Shown in pieces: positions 23,165 to 34,775 of a stretch of 64,000 bases of DNA (position 1 is the first letter of the stretch; every line of letters begins with the position of its first letter). Source of the DNA: Lepidonotus clava (Eukaryota; Annelida; Polychaeta; Phyllodocida; Polynoidae); assembly GCA_936440205.1 (NCBI GenBank), contig OW387136.1:49622232-49686231 (forward strand). The letters are read 5' to 3'. The translations under genes were made by a program, and so were the position numbers. The notes under the pieces were generated by a model. It saw only the letters and a list, made by a program, of their open reading frames with translations. It had not been told where the DNA came from and did no database searches.

Positions 23165-23502
23165 ACCGTAATCATCGCAACATTGCAGAAACATTATATT
23201 CCGTTATGGTTTGGCTTTGGTTTTACCACCCAATAACACCTTTAGAACCTAACATTTCAATATTGCGCCGTGATATGATTAAAACATTCCGGTTATGTTA
23301 TTCCATGTAAAAATGTCATCATAACATTCTGTATTGATAAAGTCTCAACTCCACCAGGATATAACATTATCATAGCACAATCTATCTTGAAGAGTCTCAA
23401 CCTAACGTAAAAAGATATAACGGTTATAAAACTTGGGCAGGTAACAGACTGTCTTAAAAAGTATGGTGATCGAACGTGCTTGTTACATCGCTGCTTGCCT
23501 GA
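23165..23502. mobile_element. MITE, CCCAGGCAAGC family (reversed, diverged)
   Basis: Carries TTCCGTTATGGTTTGGC, AACACCTTTAGAACCTAACA and the terminal CTTGTTACATCGCTGCTTGC then CTG. Motif order fits the family, but the left end is blurred. Confidence 0.65.
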
Positions 23503-24769
23503 TATTGCCACAGTGGGGATGGGGCTTAACAATTCTGCTGTTTCCGGGGAGCTGAAATGAAACGTCATGATGGTGTATCGACCATCTCTTTGAGTGGGGG
23601 TTTCCTTCAGTAGGGGCTTATAGATATTCCCTTACCGCCCACAAAGGAGAGGCTTAGCATACTGTGCGGCTGTTCTTCTGTGAAGATCTTAATGGACTCT
23701 TTAAAGATGAGTAATCTGTCAATCAATGCCACCCCAACCTTCATGCTTGTCTTGCGGTTAAGTTCTCTGTCTGCTATTTCCCACAAATATTGTGGCATTG
23801 TTTAAGAGATCAGTATAAAGCTGACTATTACTATTCATGCCACTATTGATCAGTTTTCAGGTTAGGTCTACCTCTCAACCTTACACTAATTTACCCTAAC
23901 ATGGATAGCTGATTTCCTATATTTAAAGGTAACTAGTCAAAACATGTCGATTCTTTAATTCAACTACCAATCGTCTTGGATATTAAATAACAACAATTGA
24001 CGCTGCTGACAGAGAGTATTATACTAGTATAATTCTCTCTGCTGTTAAGGCAATAAGTGACAAAAGGCACTATATGTGATAAAATTGTGCCAGTTAGTGC
24101 CTTAGTACCTTAATAAACGCTGTCCATCCACACTGTCGTCGGGTTATGTGCATTTCAACATGCTTATTACGTTTCCTTCTTGAGTATGTATATGCCTTAT
24201 ATCGCTGAAATTGATTTGTATTTTCTCTCATTAGACGTATCTGTATCAATTCCTCAGTATCTTTTTTTAATCTACAGTGCAAGAAATCAGCTCTCCGTGG
24301 TAGGGATCTTTAGTCTACGTTTATTGAAGGAAACATTCAATATTTCCGTTTTTTTGTTATAAAACGTTCTGCAGGTACATAGGATATTGAATGTTATTTA
24401 TAAACAGTGTTTCATTTTGTAGCTGCAGGTAAGACTGCTTTCTGGATATTGTAATACATGTAGAATGGGAAGCATCATGATGGTCATTAATAAAGCAAAA
24501 CGGCAGGTATAGGTTCTTGCCTTACCGGATGAGAGGTGTTATCTTGTTACAGGAGCTAATATCATGCTTATATGTGCTATTATATATAGAAGGGGTATTG
24601 TTCCAATACAGTTAATCATAGGTGCACGTTTCACATAGCATTTTACGAAATTTGTACTAGCTGTTGTAAATTGTGACATTCACTTTTCCTTGGACGTCAT
24701 ATAACATTATTAATTTGGTACCATATATGGTAAATTGGGATGTACAACGCATTACAGTACCCCTACCTT
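23503..24769. other. Unassigned AT-rich DNA
   Basis: About 1.25 kb in which no gene, array or transposon end was recognised. Confidence 0.4.
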
Positions 24770-24965
24770 TTCCTTGAAAAACAAAATTAATGTGGGGGAA
24801 AGGGCCTCCCATGTTGTGTCCGAATCAAAAAAGCAAAACAAAATCAGACGTCCAAAACCCTCGGGCATTGGATCTGTACAGCCGTGTTACAACATTTTTG
24901 CAAACGTCACCCCCCCCCCCTACCCGTTTGATGCATATACATACTCAATGGAAGATCCCTAATTG
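24770..24965. mobile_element. Fragment of the GGGGCCTTCCATT MITE family
   Basis: The right part CGTTTGATGCATATACATAC then TCAATGGAAGATCCCT parallels TTGATGCGTACGTACTTAAT then GGAAGGCCCC at 14400-14429. A C run precedes both. The left end is not clear. Confidence 0.45.
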
Positions 24966-25649
24966 GAAAAAGGCTTTTGTCCATGTTACTTAGGCCTACC
25001 CAAATTGAAAACAATTAAAGATCATAATATTATATTAAAATGTGTATGGGCCCCTCCCCAGACAGATCAAGGTACCCTCCACCCCCAGGCCCCTCCCCAC
25101 AAGGTGCCCCCCCCACCCCCACCCTCTAGGCCGTCTGATAAAACAAGCACTCTGTAGGCCACGATATGCAGAATACAAAAGGCTAAAGCCCCATTCTCCC
25201 TGTTTGATGTGTGTGTCATTGAAACCTGCGAGAAAATGATGTGAGGCATTCGCAAATGCTATCAGAAGCAACAAAATGATTGCAAACTAGCGAAGTTGAA
25301 TGCATAATGAGAAGAATGCCCTTTTGCTATAAATGTCTTGTCTTGTCTTGTCTTGAATCTTGTCTTGAATCACACAGGATCTGTATGAAAGTATCAAACA
25401 TGTTGAATAACTTTGCAAGGGATCAGGTTGCAGAGGGCTACGATAATCCAACGCAGAGGCCCACGACAAACACGTTCACCAGGGGAATGGGGCTTTCGGA
25501 CTCCCCTACCAATTAGCCCCTCGTTTTGGTACTGGCCCCTTCTCTCATTGAGCATTATTTATGGACCCGGGAGAGGGGTCCAGGGGTTCCTGCCTCCCCT
25601 TCCCTCACCCCTTCTTCTTTGGAGGAGACTTATAGCCCTAGACCATTGA
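24966..25649. other. Unassigned DNA with (CTTGT)n
   Basis: Holds a short (TCTTG)n run at about 25334-25370 and several C-rich tracts at 25085-25125. No gene recognised. Confidence 0.4.
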
Positions 25650-25815
25650 ATTTGACATGGCGACATGGGCCTTTTGGAGGCTTAGTGGCATGCTACATGG
25701 GAATTAAAAACATAGTGACATGGGACATAGAAATTCCTTAAATTCGACAGGGCGACATGGCCATTTCTTAAATTCGACATGGTGACATTGTTTTTCTTAA
25801 AATCAACATGCGACA
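25650..25815 (-). repeat. Dispersed ~30-bp repeat array, locus 2
   Basis: Units read TTTCTTAAATTCGACATGG / TTCCTTAAATTCGACAGGG, the reverse complement of the arrays at 13681 and 63490. A run GGACCCCCT follows it, mirroring the G run that precedes the other two arrays. Confidence 0.7.
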
Positions 25816-26727
25816 TAAGGACCCCCTATCAAGGGCCTTAGACTTATACTTCGCATAGAGGAAAAATGCTTGCACATGCAAATATGCAACCTTTTAGCAC
25901 TTAGCCTATATGCGGACCCTCCTCCATTTTTGAAATCCTGTATCTGTCCTGTATTGAAGAAAATTTGCATACAGTGTACTGATGCTATGTCTGTCCATAG
26001 ATACTTAACATAGCCACATGTCTAAGAGCAAAGTCAGGGCCAAGAGTGTAACTCTTCTTGAAGGTGCTTGAAGAGTGAAGGGAAGTTAGCAGTCAAGGGA
26101 CCAATGTGTGGTGCAGGCAGCACAAGGAAGCTGAGAGTCAGAGTGTAACAAGCTAGCCGATGGGTAAAACCTCAGATAGGAATAGGCCAGAGAAACTGGG
26201 AATATAATTATGTTAAGGAGTTACAGCGGACTGCTTAACAGAGTGACTAGGAGCACTGGTTGTGAGGGTTGAGTGGACTAAGCCTCTTGGAATGATAACT
26301 GTCTCAGTGACATATAATAGTTGTTTGGAGTTGAATAAACAACATCCTTTCATTTGAGTGTTCTGTCACTTCTTGATGGAGAACTATGTCTTGAGATGGC
26401 CTGCAGCTCGAATGGAGAGACGACTGTGATGTAAACAAGCTAACATAAAGGCATTATTAAAGGAACTATAATGCTTAAATTCTTCCCTACAAATAACAGT
26501 AAAGTAAACCCCTATAGCTAAGCAGGAACAATAAAATGTTTGATATAGGCAATTTGGAGCATTTTAGGTATACATGCATAACCAAGAATTTTGTCTCTGG
26601 TAATATGTACAACTTTTCTGCTAATATCGCAGCTTATGTCGTGAAGTGTAATATACCACCTTAAATGGGGCACCCCTGGCGAGTGGCCCCTCGCTGTGGT
26701 GAGGGACCTTCTCGCTTTGTGTAGCGA
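25816..26727. other. Unassigned DNA
   Basis: CTGTATCTGTCCTG near 25939 may be a worn GGATCCAG end. Otherwise no supported feature; see the rejected LTR reading of 26000-26420. Confidence 0.35.
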
Positions 26728-26835
26728 TACTCTATACATCTTTTTCATTACGGTCACACCCCCTGGTGTGTTAGATTTGAAACACTCTTTTAGGGTTTTG
26801 CCATAGTTAAGGTATATGAAGTGAAGTGACCTAGT
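26728..26835. mobile_element. Worn relative of the 45604-45787 hairpin MITE
   Basis: CTATACATCTTTTTCATTAC then CCCCCTGGTGTGTTAGAT and TTTTAGGGTTTTGCCATAGT follow the left arm of the 45604 element in the same order (ACCTTTTTCATTAGG, CCCCTGGTGAATTA, TTTTAGGTCTTTTGCTATAG). Confidence 0.5.
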
Positions 26836-27207
26836 TACCAAAAGCCCCAAAAGTGGGCAGACTGGTGGACTGCGAAGGGTGGTGGGAAAGGTGTATAGAT
26901 TACAGCATCATCAGACGGCCACACTTTTACTGCTTACGTAAGGTAGACCTGGGGGCAGTTTTAAGGGTGGGGCCCCGGATGGGGGTGTGAAAAGGGGGGC
27001 TGGCCACCCCATTGTGACTCCAAAAAGAGATAACAAATCTGGCAGGTGTACTTGAATGCACCATGTTTTGGTATTTACCATTCAAATGGACATTCCACCA
27101 TCCGCCCCCACCCACAATGACATTTACTGTAAGCGTCTGTGTAATGCATGTACCTATTGGACAAAAGTAGGTATTGTTAAAATGTACATGTTTAATCTGA
27201 ATTCGTC
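26836..27207. other. Unassigned DNA
   Basis: No recognised feature. Confidence 0.35.
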
Positions 27208-27500
27208 CTACCACAGATAGCTGATTTAAGGTATTTAAAGCACCTGCAGGCTAATTATGACCCATTTTTCGACAAAACCCCTGGAAAAACTATAGAAAAC
27301 TAATGAATAATTGTGATATTTCGACCTACAATGAATTCATTTTCAAACAACTCGGCAAATAGTAATCTATGGTTACTAATTCAAAATATAATGATGGCTA
27401 GTTTCAAAATATGACAAAATATTGCAAACTCAAATAACTATGAATATACATTGTGGGAGTCGAACCTTAGCCATTGGTAGGCCTACAGTATAATTCAAGA
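27208..27500 (+). repeat. Dispersed repeat, copy A
   Basis: ATAGCTGATTTAAGGTATTT, then AAGCACCTGCAGGCTAAT and AAACTATAGAAAACTAATG recur in order at 47313-47420 (ATAGCTGATTTACAGTATTT, AAGCACCTGCAGACTAAT, AAACTATAGAAAATAAAC). Near the right edge both have TAGCCATTG then TAGGC. Non-coding, unclassified family. Confidence 0.65.
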
Positions 27501-28489
27501 TAATTAGCTAAAACTGCACTTACATTCCATAATACTTCTCTCATGTATACCTGTAAACAGCAATGTTTGTAAACAAACCGATTTTGGTGGGTTATCAAAA
27601 TTGACTGGGGACAAGTTTTCATGTACTTTAATGTAATATAAGTCTGTATTCACAGTCTATATCTTACCACATAATTTTTTTTAGCTTAAGAAGCTCATAA
27701 TACACATAAAATCTGCCCGTGCGGACTTTTACAAATAGCGCTTTGAAATAAATTTTAAGTCTATATCTTACCACAGGCCTATAAGCGATGTCCATAGAAC
27801 ATATTTCATCAGTTACCAGGATTTTCACAATTTTGACCCTACATTGCTTTTGACTCCCTTTAAAGTAATCAGACGGAAAGACATGACAATAGCCAGTCTC
27901 CAATTTTAAACAGTTTTAAGAAGATATAAACCCCTTCCCTTAGTATTTATCATACCTTTCAGTAGTTAACCGCAGTCGATGGCCCCTAAATAGGTGTTAC
28001 GTCTGAGGTCCTTTGGTATCACCTTTCACTGTATTTGTGGCAAACAGGTAGGCAGGGGGTTACGATTTCCCCGGGAGATTCTAATCTGAGAAATTGGCCC
28101 CCACTGGCCGTATCTGTGGTGACTTGACGGGGGTATTTTGAGGGACCCCCGGGAGGGGGAGCCACTTAAAGGGGAATGTCAACCCCCTGATGGTGGGGTG
28201 ACATTATCTGCAAAGCTTTCAGTCAAAATACACCTTACATATCCTGAGAGAAGGTTACGCATTTGTCTGGAACCCTTTGAGGGCATGGCCGACAGTGTCT
28301 GTTACTTGCTAAATTTCTGCATAACAATTGTACTATATTACATACACACCTAAACATTAATAAAGATGTTGACACATCAAACTCAAAACTGTTGATTCAG
28401 ACTGTTGAAATTGTAATTAGCAGTGAATCAACATGTTTCAACCCACGAGGGCCTTTTGCAGGATTGAAACATTGTTGTAAGAACTTTAC
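27501..28489. other. Unassigned DNA
   Basis: Includes a GC-richer stretch (28050-28210). No gene recognised. Confidence 0.4.
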
Positions 28490-28925
28490 ATTTCAGCGAA
28501 GTTGAGACCTTACCAATACAAAATGGTTTTAATGTTGTTATCTCTTAGTGAAAGAACATAACCAGACTGTTACAATGATATCAAAGTGCAACATTGCCAT
28601 GTTCAATTGGTTTCAGAGATGCTATTCAGGCCGTCAGAATAATGTAACAAGAACCAAAAGAGAAGTTAGCAAAATAGAACACTACTGCAATGTTTTGATT
28701 ACTGCAATGTTTTGATTACTGCACTGTTTTGATTACTGCAATGTTTTGATTACTGCACTGTTTTGATTACTGCAATGTTTTGATTACTGCAATGTTTTGA
28801 TTACTGCACTGTTTTGATTACTGCACTGTTTTGATTACTGCACTGTTTTGATTACTGCAATGTTTTGATTACTGCAATGTTTTGATTACTGCCATGTTTT
28901 GATAATGTTGCCTGCTTGCCTCCTG
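28490..28925. mobile_element. MITE of the CCCAGGCAAGC family, internally expanded
   Basis: Left and middle parts (GTTGAGACCTTACCAATACA, then TGAAAGAACATAACCAGACT and AATGTAACAAGAACCAAAAG) match the 33322-33664 copy. Where that copy has one GCAACGTTATAATAACG unit, this one carries a 17-bp array (28684-28904). It closes with GCCTGCTTGCC near 28912. Confidence 0.6.
28684..28904 (+). repeat. 17-bp minisatellite, 13 copies
   Basis: The unit CTGCAATGTTTTGATTA repeats about 13 times with only A/C alternation at one position (CTGCAATG / CTGCACTG). It lies inside a MITE copy and seems to have grown from that MITE's own sequence. Confidence 0.9.
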
Positions 28926-29074
28926 GGTTGATTGATGCCTGATACCCAGGTATGTGACTCGTGCATGTAGTATGTGGCCTGTCAGCATGTCTATCAGGCC
29001 CGAGGTAACCTGAGACCACTGGGGTTTGGGGGCCTGTCAGCCATAGGGCCGGGGTGGTCCCGGCAACACAAATA
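28926..29074. other. Unassigned DNA
   Basis: Short spacer; nothing recognised. Confidence 0.3.
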
Positions 29075-29143
29075 TCTTTACATTTATATACATACATACA
29101 TACATACATACATACATACATACATACATACACATACGTAAAG

Positions 29144-29174
<31 letters not shown>

Positions 29175-29210
29175 AATATATATATATACATACATATATA
29201 TATATACATT
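29075..29210 (+). repeat. (CATA)n microsatellite
   Basis: Runs of CATA at 29091-29131 and 29145-29172, then (TA)n-rich sequence up to about 29208. Confidence 0.95.
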
Positions 29211-29442
29211 TATTATACCTTAGTGCGATACATGTTTAGTAGTTAAGAGTCTAACACATGAATTATCATGCTCGTGTGATAACCTGCCTTTTATCAAACT
29301 GCAGTATGATACAAGAAATTGAAGATGGGCGATAATGTGGGAGTTGCGAAACGGACGGCTGCGACACGGACTGCCGTGATACTGACGGCCGTGAAACAGA
29401 TATAATTATGGAAATTATCAGGGGCTAAGGTATAATAAATCC
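29211..29442. other. Unassigned DNA with GACGG repeats
   Basis: ACGGACGGCTGCGACACGGA then CTGCCGTGATACTGACGGCC (29350-29392) is a short degenerate repeat of ACGGCyGyGA units. Nothing else is seen. Confidence 0.4.
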
Positions 29443-29585
29443 ATAACCAACTCTGGCAATTATCACCCCGCGCCTGGACCCTGGGATCAGCCCTTGACTG
29501 GCCCTTCGGGCCCTGGTCTCGGGCTGATCCCAGGGTCCAGGCGCAGGGTGATAATTGCCTTCGTACTCCCTTCTCAGTTGGTTAT
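29443..29585. mobile_element. Near-perfect hairpin MITE
   Basis: The arms ATAACCAACT, GGCAATTATCACCCCGCGCC and TGGACCCTGGGATCAGCC are repeated inverted in the right half (GGCTGATCCCAGGGTCCA, GGCGCAGGGTGATAATTGCC, AGTTGGTTAT). The loop holds GGCCCTTCGGGCC. High arm identity suggests a young insertion. It abuts (TA)n, so a TA target is possible. Confidence 0.8.
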
Positions 29586-29610
29586 ATATATATATATATA
29601 TATATATATT
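29583..29610 (+). repeat. (TA)n microsatellite
   Basis: A pure TA run beside the hairpin element. Confidence 0.9.
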
Positions 29611-30399
29611 AAGTAACAATAGTTAGGGTTACTCCTGATTTTCTATTGTGTCACAGGATTAAGTATGAAATCTTAAGATGAGAGATGGAATACAGTACTA
29701 TATATATAGATACATGTGTTAATAAAGATGTAGTTTCTCAATCAAAGTTAACCAAGACGAGCAACATCACAGAGTTTCATTGTAAGGAGCAGATCCTTAT
29801 ACTGTCTATACATAGGGTTTTTAAATGAATCTAATATATGCAAAATAAAGCAGACTTTTTCTGCTTTAGTTGGAAATACTCCATAATAATGCACCTTGTA
29901 ATGACTACGAAAACTGAAAAGAAACAAAAATTCTGGAAGGGCATTTTTGCAAGCTTTCAGCAAATAGAATTCCACTAAAATATTTAGTTGCAGCCAATAG
30001 TAATCTCAGACTATTAGTATAGTTCATATGACCAATGTGGCTGATATCACAGTTTCATGTTTCTCATAATGCACTGACAAGAAATAGCTCATAATGTAAT
30101 AACCAACATTGGCCCTTATGAATACATTCATATGAATCGGAGAGCATTAAAATAGCAATAAACTAATTCCTTTGCCCGCCTCTCTGTTATAGGCTTATGC
30201 GAATAGAGTATAGGAGTGAAATACTATTTTGCAGATAATAATATTCCAGATTTTTGTTAGCAAGTAAACCACAATAGTGTGGTCGTTGGACCTTTCCGGT
30301 TCGTTGCACCCAGAGATTTAAGAAAAAAGAAATTAAGGTTGTCACATTGCCTTTTGTTTGTATCCAAAGGTACCATAATAACAAACTGTTAACCACTCA
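29611..30399. other. Unassigned AT-rich DNA
   Basis: A 75-codon - strand frame (29748-29975) has no recognised domain. Nothing else is seen. Confidence 0.35.
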
Positions 30400-30508
30400 A
30401 GTCTGAGGTTTGCCTGTTGCTGTATAAATATTACTGGTTTGAGGTTTGTCTGTTGCTGTATAAATGTTCAACTGAGGTTCGTCTTTTGCTGTATAAATAT
30501 TATTTGAA
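30400..30508 (+). repeat. Three-copy tandem repeat of ~30-50 bp
   Basis: TGAGGTTTGYCTGTTGCTGT followed by ATAAAT occurs three times (near 30402, 30440 and 30473). Spacing is uneven. Confidence 0.75.
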
Positions 30509-30860
30509 TAACAAAAAAATGTCTGTATATTGAAACTCCACATAAAATAATGTTTGTTTCAGATTCGTTCCAGTTAAGGAAGAAAAATCCATATCTGCTA
30601 TTTCACATGCACACACAAAATGAAGACATAAACCACGCCTGGACCGTTCTGACGTCTGTCAGGGCCGACAAGTAGCGCACCATTAGGCCTGGCGGGTTCG
30701 ACTGACGCGTTGACGGAGGCCTTATGAAACCCGACCCCCGCTACGGCCGGTACAGGCCCACATACCGCGGCGTACGACGGGCGTATCGAGTCGAACCAAT
30801 ATTGATACCCCCGGACACACCTCTATAGTACTACAACACTGACCTCTCAACCTTCGTACC
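30509..30860. other. AT-rich DNA then CpG-rich island
   Basis: Positions 30630-30800 are CpG-dense (GACGCGTTGACGGAGGCC, ACCGCGGCGTACGACGGGCG). No gene or repeat match. Possible regulatory island. Confidence 0.3.
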
Positions 30861-30865
<5 letters not shown>

Positions 30866-30897
<32 letters not shown>

Positions 30898-30912
30898 GGG
30901 GGGGGGGGGGCG
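30866..30912 (+). repeat. (GT)n followed by G run
   Basis: A (GT)n tract of about 28 bp, then about 15 G residues. Confidence 0.9.
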
Positions 30913-30993
30913 TGTACTTCTCCCGTACTTCTTGTGGCTGAATTCTACTTAATTATAGTTGAAAAGAGAGGGGTTCAACATATTAATAGATAT

Positions 30994-31366
30994 CCCAGGC
31001 AAGCAGTGACGTAACAAGAACGTTCTGCGACTGTCCTTTTTTCTTTTTTTAGTTAATCTGAAACCTATCCAATTGTGACATAACCATAACGTTATTTTAG
31101 GTATAGTTAAAGCTCATCAAAAAAGAACGTTATAATAATGTTATATTCTGGTCAAGTTGTGACCTAACTAATAAACAATGTTATAATAACGTTATTACAA
31201 TGTGAACGAATGTTACAAGAATGTCACAATAACGTTATATTGCGACATTGCAATGTTAGGTGCTAAAGACGTCTTTGGGTACCATCAAAATAACGTAACA
31301 AGAACCAAAACATAAGTCATCAGAACGTTATAATAACATCATTATAACGTCATATTCTTGCTTGGG
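30994..31366. mobile_element. MITE, CCCAGGCAAGC family
   Basis: Begins CCCAGGCAAGCAGTGACGTA and ends ATAACGTCATATTCTTGCTT then GGG. The interior carries ACCAAAACATAAGTCATCAG and several AACGTTATTATAA motifs. One of the better preserved copies. Confidence 0.85.
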
Positions 31367-32599
31367 ATTATGATATATCTTATATAAATGGTAAATCTGC
31401 ATGCATTTGCAAGCATGCGTTCCCTCTCCCTCTCTGTATGCAGTTGATGGGTCCACCAAATTGCAGGGAGGATCATGACATCCTAGGCTAGTCCACTACT
31501 GGATCTACCCCTGGGCTACCCATTAGACAAATATAACGAAAATTGCAATGCAAACTTCTCTTGAAATTTTGCTTAGATTTCATGTTGTTTAGTGGATTCA
31601 CCAAAACGCCAAGTTACAAGGTATTACCCCTATATTTTTCTACTGAAGTTTTTTGCCTTAGAAAAAGGAGCTGATCACCTCACAATTTTGACCCTCGCTG
31701 CCTCCATTTTGCTTTACCGTTTGGTAGTTGGTACCTGTTCAAGAGTCAAGTGCCACCCCCACCTCCACCCACATACCCTCACACTTCACCAGATTACCAC
31801 ACACCTACACAGAATAGCGTTTTAACTTTTACGCATCATAGATCAAGATATAATATGATACCCATAACACACAAATATTCATATCGCTCATATTCATCAT
31901 CCTCGTTTTCACGACGCGCCTCATACATATCTGTGGTAGCATTTGGCCAGTGATGTGAGGCTTTTACTTTGTCTTCATTTCTGCATGTGTGGAGTTCGCC
32001 CTAACTCACTTTAATGGTACCACTAAATCACTAAATTACTATACTTTACCTAAAACGGTGCTCAGTTGCGCGTACGTGAGAAGCATTTTATATTATACGC
32101 TTTTGAGTAGTCAATTGTGGCGATTTTTATTTGCGTGGCTTACCTGCTGAGTTGTTTGTAAATTAGGAGATCATGTTTGTTGTATGTATGCATTAACTTC
32201 ACATTTACGTTTGATCATGAATGAATTTTTGTATTTACGTAAAAATTATAATATTACCCTTTCACAATGCAAAGTCATAATTCTGAAAACCAAGGGCAAC
32301 GTTAACTTTGATTATGATTACTTTTTAAAAAAACGTTAAAATAATTTGGAATTGCCCTGCACATCACTTTGAAAGGGTGTATTCTATATCAATAGGTGAA
32401 CGATGTACAATTTAGCTTAGTCAGCATTTCCTGACGTTGATGTACCCTGGGACTGTTCGTTATCGACCACCACCAGTCTAGAGACCAACGTGCCTTTCAC
32501 TGACTGGCGTTGTACTATTGATCACCGTTGTATCTTCCTACGTCGCTTTAAGAACTGAAGGTAGGCCCTTTTAAAGTGTAATTAAAACGGGAATGTTCT
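31367..32599. other. Unassigned DNA
   Basis: About 1.2 kb with no gene or repeat recognised. Confidence 0.4.
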
Positions 32600-32960
32600 A
32601 GGCCATTGCACTGTAATTGTGCGATCGGATTTGGCCGCTGTGGGCACCGATATGGAAAGGACCCGGCGCCGGAATAATAGCAGGAGGGATGAGTGCATTA
32701 TTTCCCATAATGCATCGGTCTGAGAATGAGGTTCCTTTTAAAAGGACGCCCTTATCTGTAGATATAACTGATAAGCCCCTAGCGTTGTCAGAATCCATTA
32801 AAAGCTAATATGTTGAAAGTCAAATATAAGCCTAGTAATAAATTACTTAATTAAACCAGCGGGGGCGACGGTATGAAATCGCCATTCCTAAAACGACGCC
32901 GTACAATCAACACTATCACCTAATCGGCAAAAACTGAAAATCAGAGAGATTAAACTGGAT
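32600..32960. promoter_or_regulatory. Candidate regulatory block (GATA, POU-like, TTAATTAA)
   Basis: Contains CTTATCTGTAGATATAACTG then ATAAGC (GATA-type sites), CCCATAATGCATCGG (an octamer-like ATGCAT core) and ACTTAATTAAACC. Mixed, non-repetitive and moderately GC-rich next to AT-rich DNA. The role is inference. Confidence 0.3.
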
Positions 32961-33117
32961 GGCGGCCAGGCAAACTGTAAGTCAATTCAAACAAGTTGCA
33001 TTGGGAGCTGTGCCAAGGTTTGAAATAACTCTCCGGGATGTGAGTCGGTAAAAGAGTATTGATTCTGGTCCCAGGAGAGGGGGTGGGGGCCACTTGGGTC
33101 TCAAAAGAGTACCCACT
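32961..33117. other. Unassigned DNA
   Basis: Spacer; nothing recognised. Confidence 0.3.
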
Positions 33118-33321
33118 GCAGAGGCAGATCCAGGATTTCCAAAAGGGGGGGGGGGGGGGGAGTGCGGGAGGGGGGGGCGGGGGTCAGCTTATAGGCTCAG
33201 TACCGAATAAATACATGTATTCACATGCACATGCACAACATTTTCCCTCTTTGCCTAGAGGTCCACCAAAAGGGTGGGGGGTCAGGACCCCCAGAACCCC
33301 CCCCCCCCCCCCCCCCCTTGG
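33118..33321 (+). mobile_element. GGATCCAG-type repeat with G and C runs
   Basis: GCAGAGGCAGATCCAGGATT then TCC and a long G run match the left end of the 21307 family. The right end, expected near the C run at 33298-33319, is not clear. It directly abuts a MITE. Confidence 0.45.
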
Positions 33322-33664
33322 ATGTAACCGAAACATTCTGCAACCATACTCACTTTGTTACTTATTAAGATGGCACATAAGAATTATATTATTGATGGTG
33401 AGGTTGAAACCTCACCAAATCAGAATGTTATTATAACATTATTTTTTTATGAGGTTAGGACGAAACCAAAACAAAATGTTATAAGAACATTTTGTTTGGG
33501 TTGAAGAACGTAGCCAGAACATTGTAATGATGTTGCAGTGCAATGTCACAGCAGTATATTGCAGCAACATATTTGGGAGTCATCAAAAGAATGTAACAAG
33601 AACCAATACAGAACCAACCAGAACGTTGCTGCAACGTTATAATAACGTCACATCCTTGGCTGGG
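33322..33664. mobile_element. MITE, CCCAGCCAAGG variant (reversed)
   Basis: Contains AACCGAAACATTCTGCAACC at the left, GAGGTTGAAACCTCACC, TTGAAGAACGTAGCCAGAAC, and ends AACGTCACATCCTTGGCTGG then G. Same variant as 3554-4145 and 19300-19462. Confidence 0.7.
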
Positions 33665-33870
33665 TTTGCAGTAGGTTGCTTGTTACCTTCAAAGAATCAG
33701 TGCCCCCCCCCCCCCCCCCCCCCCCCACGGACTCTGGTGAAGGGCTGACGAGAAGAGGGGACAATGGTGGGTGATGGGAGGAGTCTGTCGGCGGATCATT
33801 AGCTTCGCGGAGCACGCCGGGCTCATTGAATTATGCCATTAACGCTGGGGGAAACAAAAGATCAATATTT
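33665..33870. other. C run then small GC-rich island
   Basis: A run of about 25 C at 33702-33726, followed by GCGGATCATTAGCTTCGCGG and GGGCTCATTGAATTATGCC then ATTAACGC (33793-33848). The second part carries several ATTA/TAAT cores in a CpG-rich setting. Confidence 0.35.
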
Positions 33871-34369
33871 CTCTACCCCTGAGCTGGTGCTCGGCGTTTT
33901 AAATCCCCGGTTCGCGTTGCACCCAACAAATCCTGCGGCGTGTTGCGCATGTATGGTCGATCTTTGATGGGGTGAGGTTCCTGTTGTGGTGCATGAGTAC
34001 TGCCGGTCGCAAAGGTGTTAAATGAGGCTCTCATGTCAGTTTCGCGCTTATAGATTTAGGGTAAACATCCATTGAAATGCGACTTTTTTTTTTATATATA
34101 TATAAGGTGTTGGCTGCCTTGTAATGGCTAAGATTTTCGGTGGATTCAAAAGTCGACTTTTGTATGTACTATCACTGCAGCACTAACAATAATTTACTCA
34201 ATAATATTATTGGTATTGATCAAAAAATGACTTCTTGACTTTCAATATTAATGGTCAATGAATATGTTTTATCTGTGCATTCCTTTACTATTAATTGACT
34301 ATGAAAATGAGAGCAATCGCACAAATTTTCGAACCCACTTAATTTTCAAAAAACCAAAACAGAATGTGA
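33871..34369. other. Unassigned DNA
   Basis: No feature recognised apart from a short (TA)n near 34094. Confidence 0.35.
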
Positions 34370-34568
34370 TAAGAACACAAATTATCTTCATAAATAACAT
34401 TACAAGAACGTTATCAGAATACCACAATATTATGTTGCGACAGTTGGTTGCAGTGACATTATTGGGAGTCATCAAAAGAACATCGCTGTAACCTGATAGT
34501 GTAACGTAACAGGAATCAATCCAGAATGCTGCTGCAATGTTATTAGAACGTCATATCCTTGGTGGGTA
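34370..34568. mobile_element. MITE fragment, CCCAGCCAAGG variant
   Basis: AACATTACAAGAACGTTATC, TTGCAGTGACATTATTGGGA and the end AACGTCATATCCTTGGTGG match 3980-4145. The left part is missing. Confidence 0.6.
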
Positions 34569-34775
34569 CTGCCAAACTCAACTGAACTCGACAGTTGTAG
34601 CTTCAAGTTGCACTTTAACACCTGACAGTTGAGTCGTTCATCTTCATTTTCCCAACATGTAGAACTCGACTAGCTCAACTGTCATAGATGCACTCTACAC
34701 TATACGACTGAGATCAACTCAACTTGACCACAGCATTGGAGCTGCGACAGTTGAGTTGAGTTGAGTTGGGCTATT

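Noticed and set aside
26000-26420. Solo LTR ending after AATAAACAAC
   Set aside because: Only an AATAAA followed by a T-rich stretch is seen; no ends, duplications or second copy support it.
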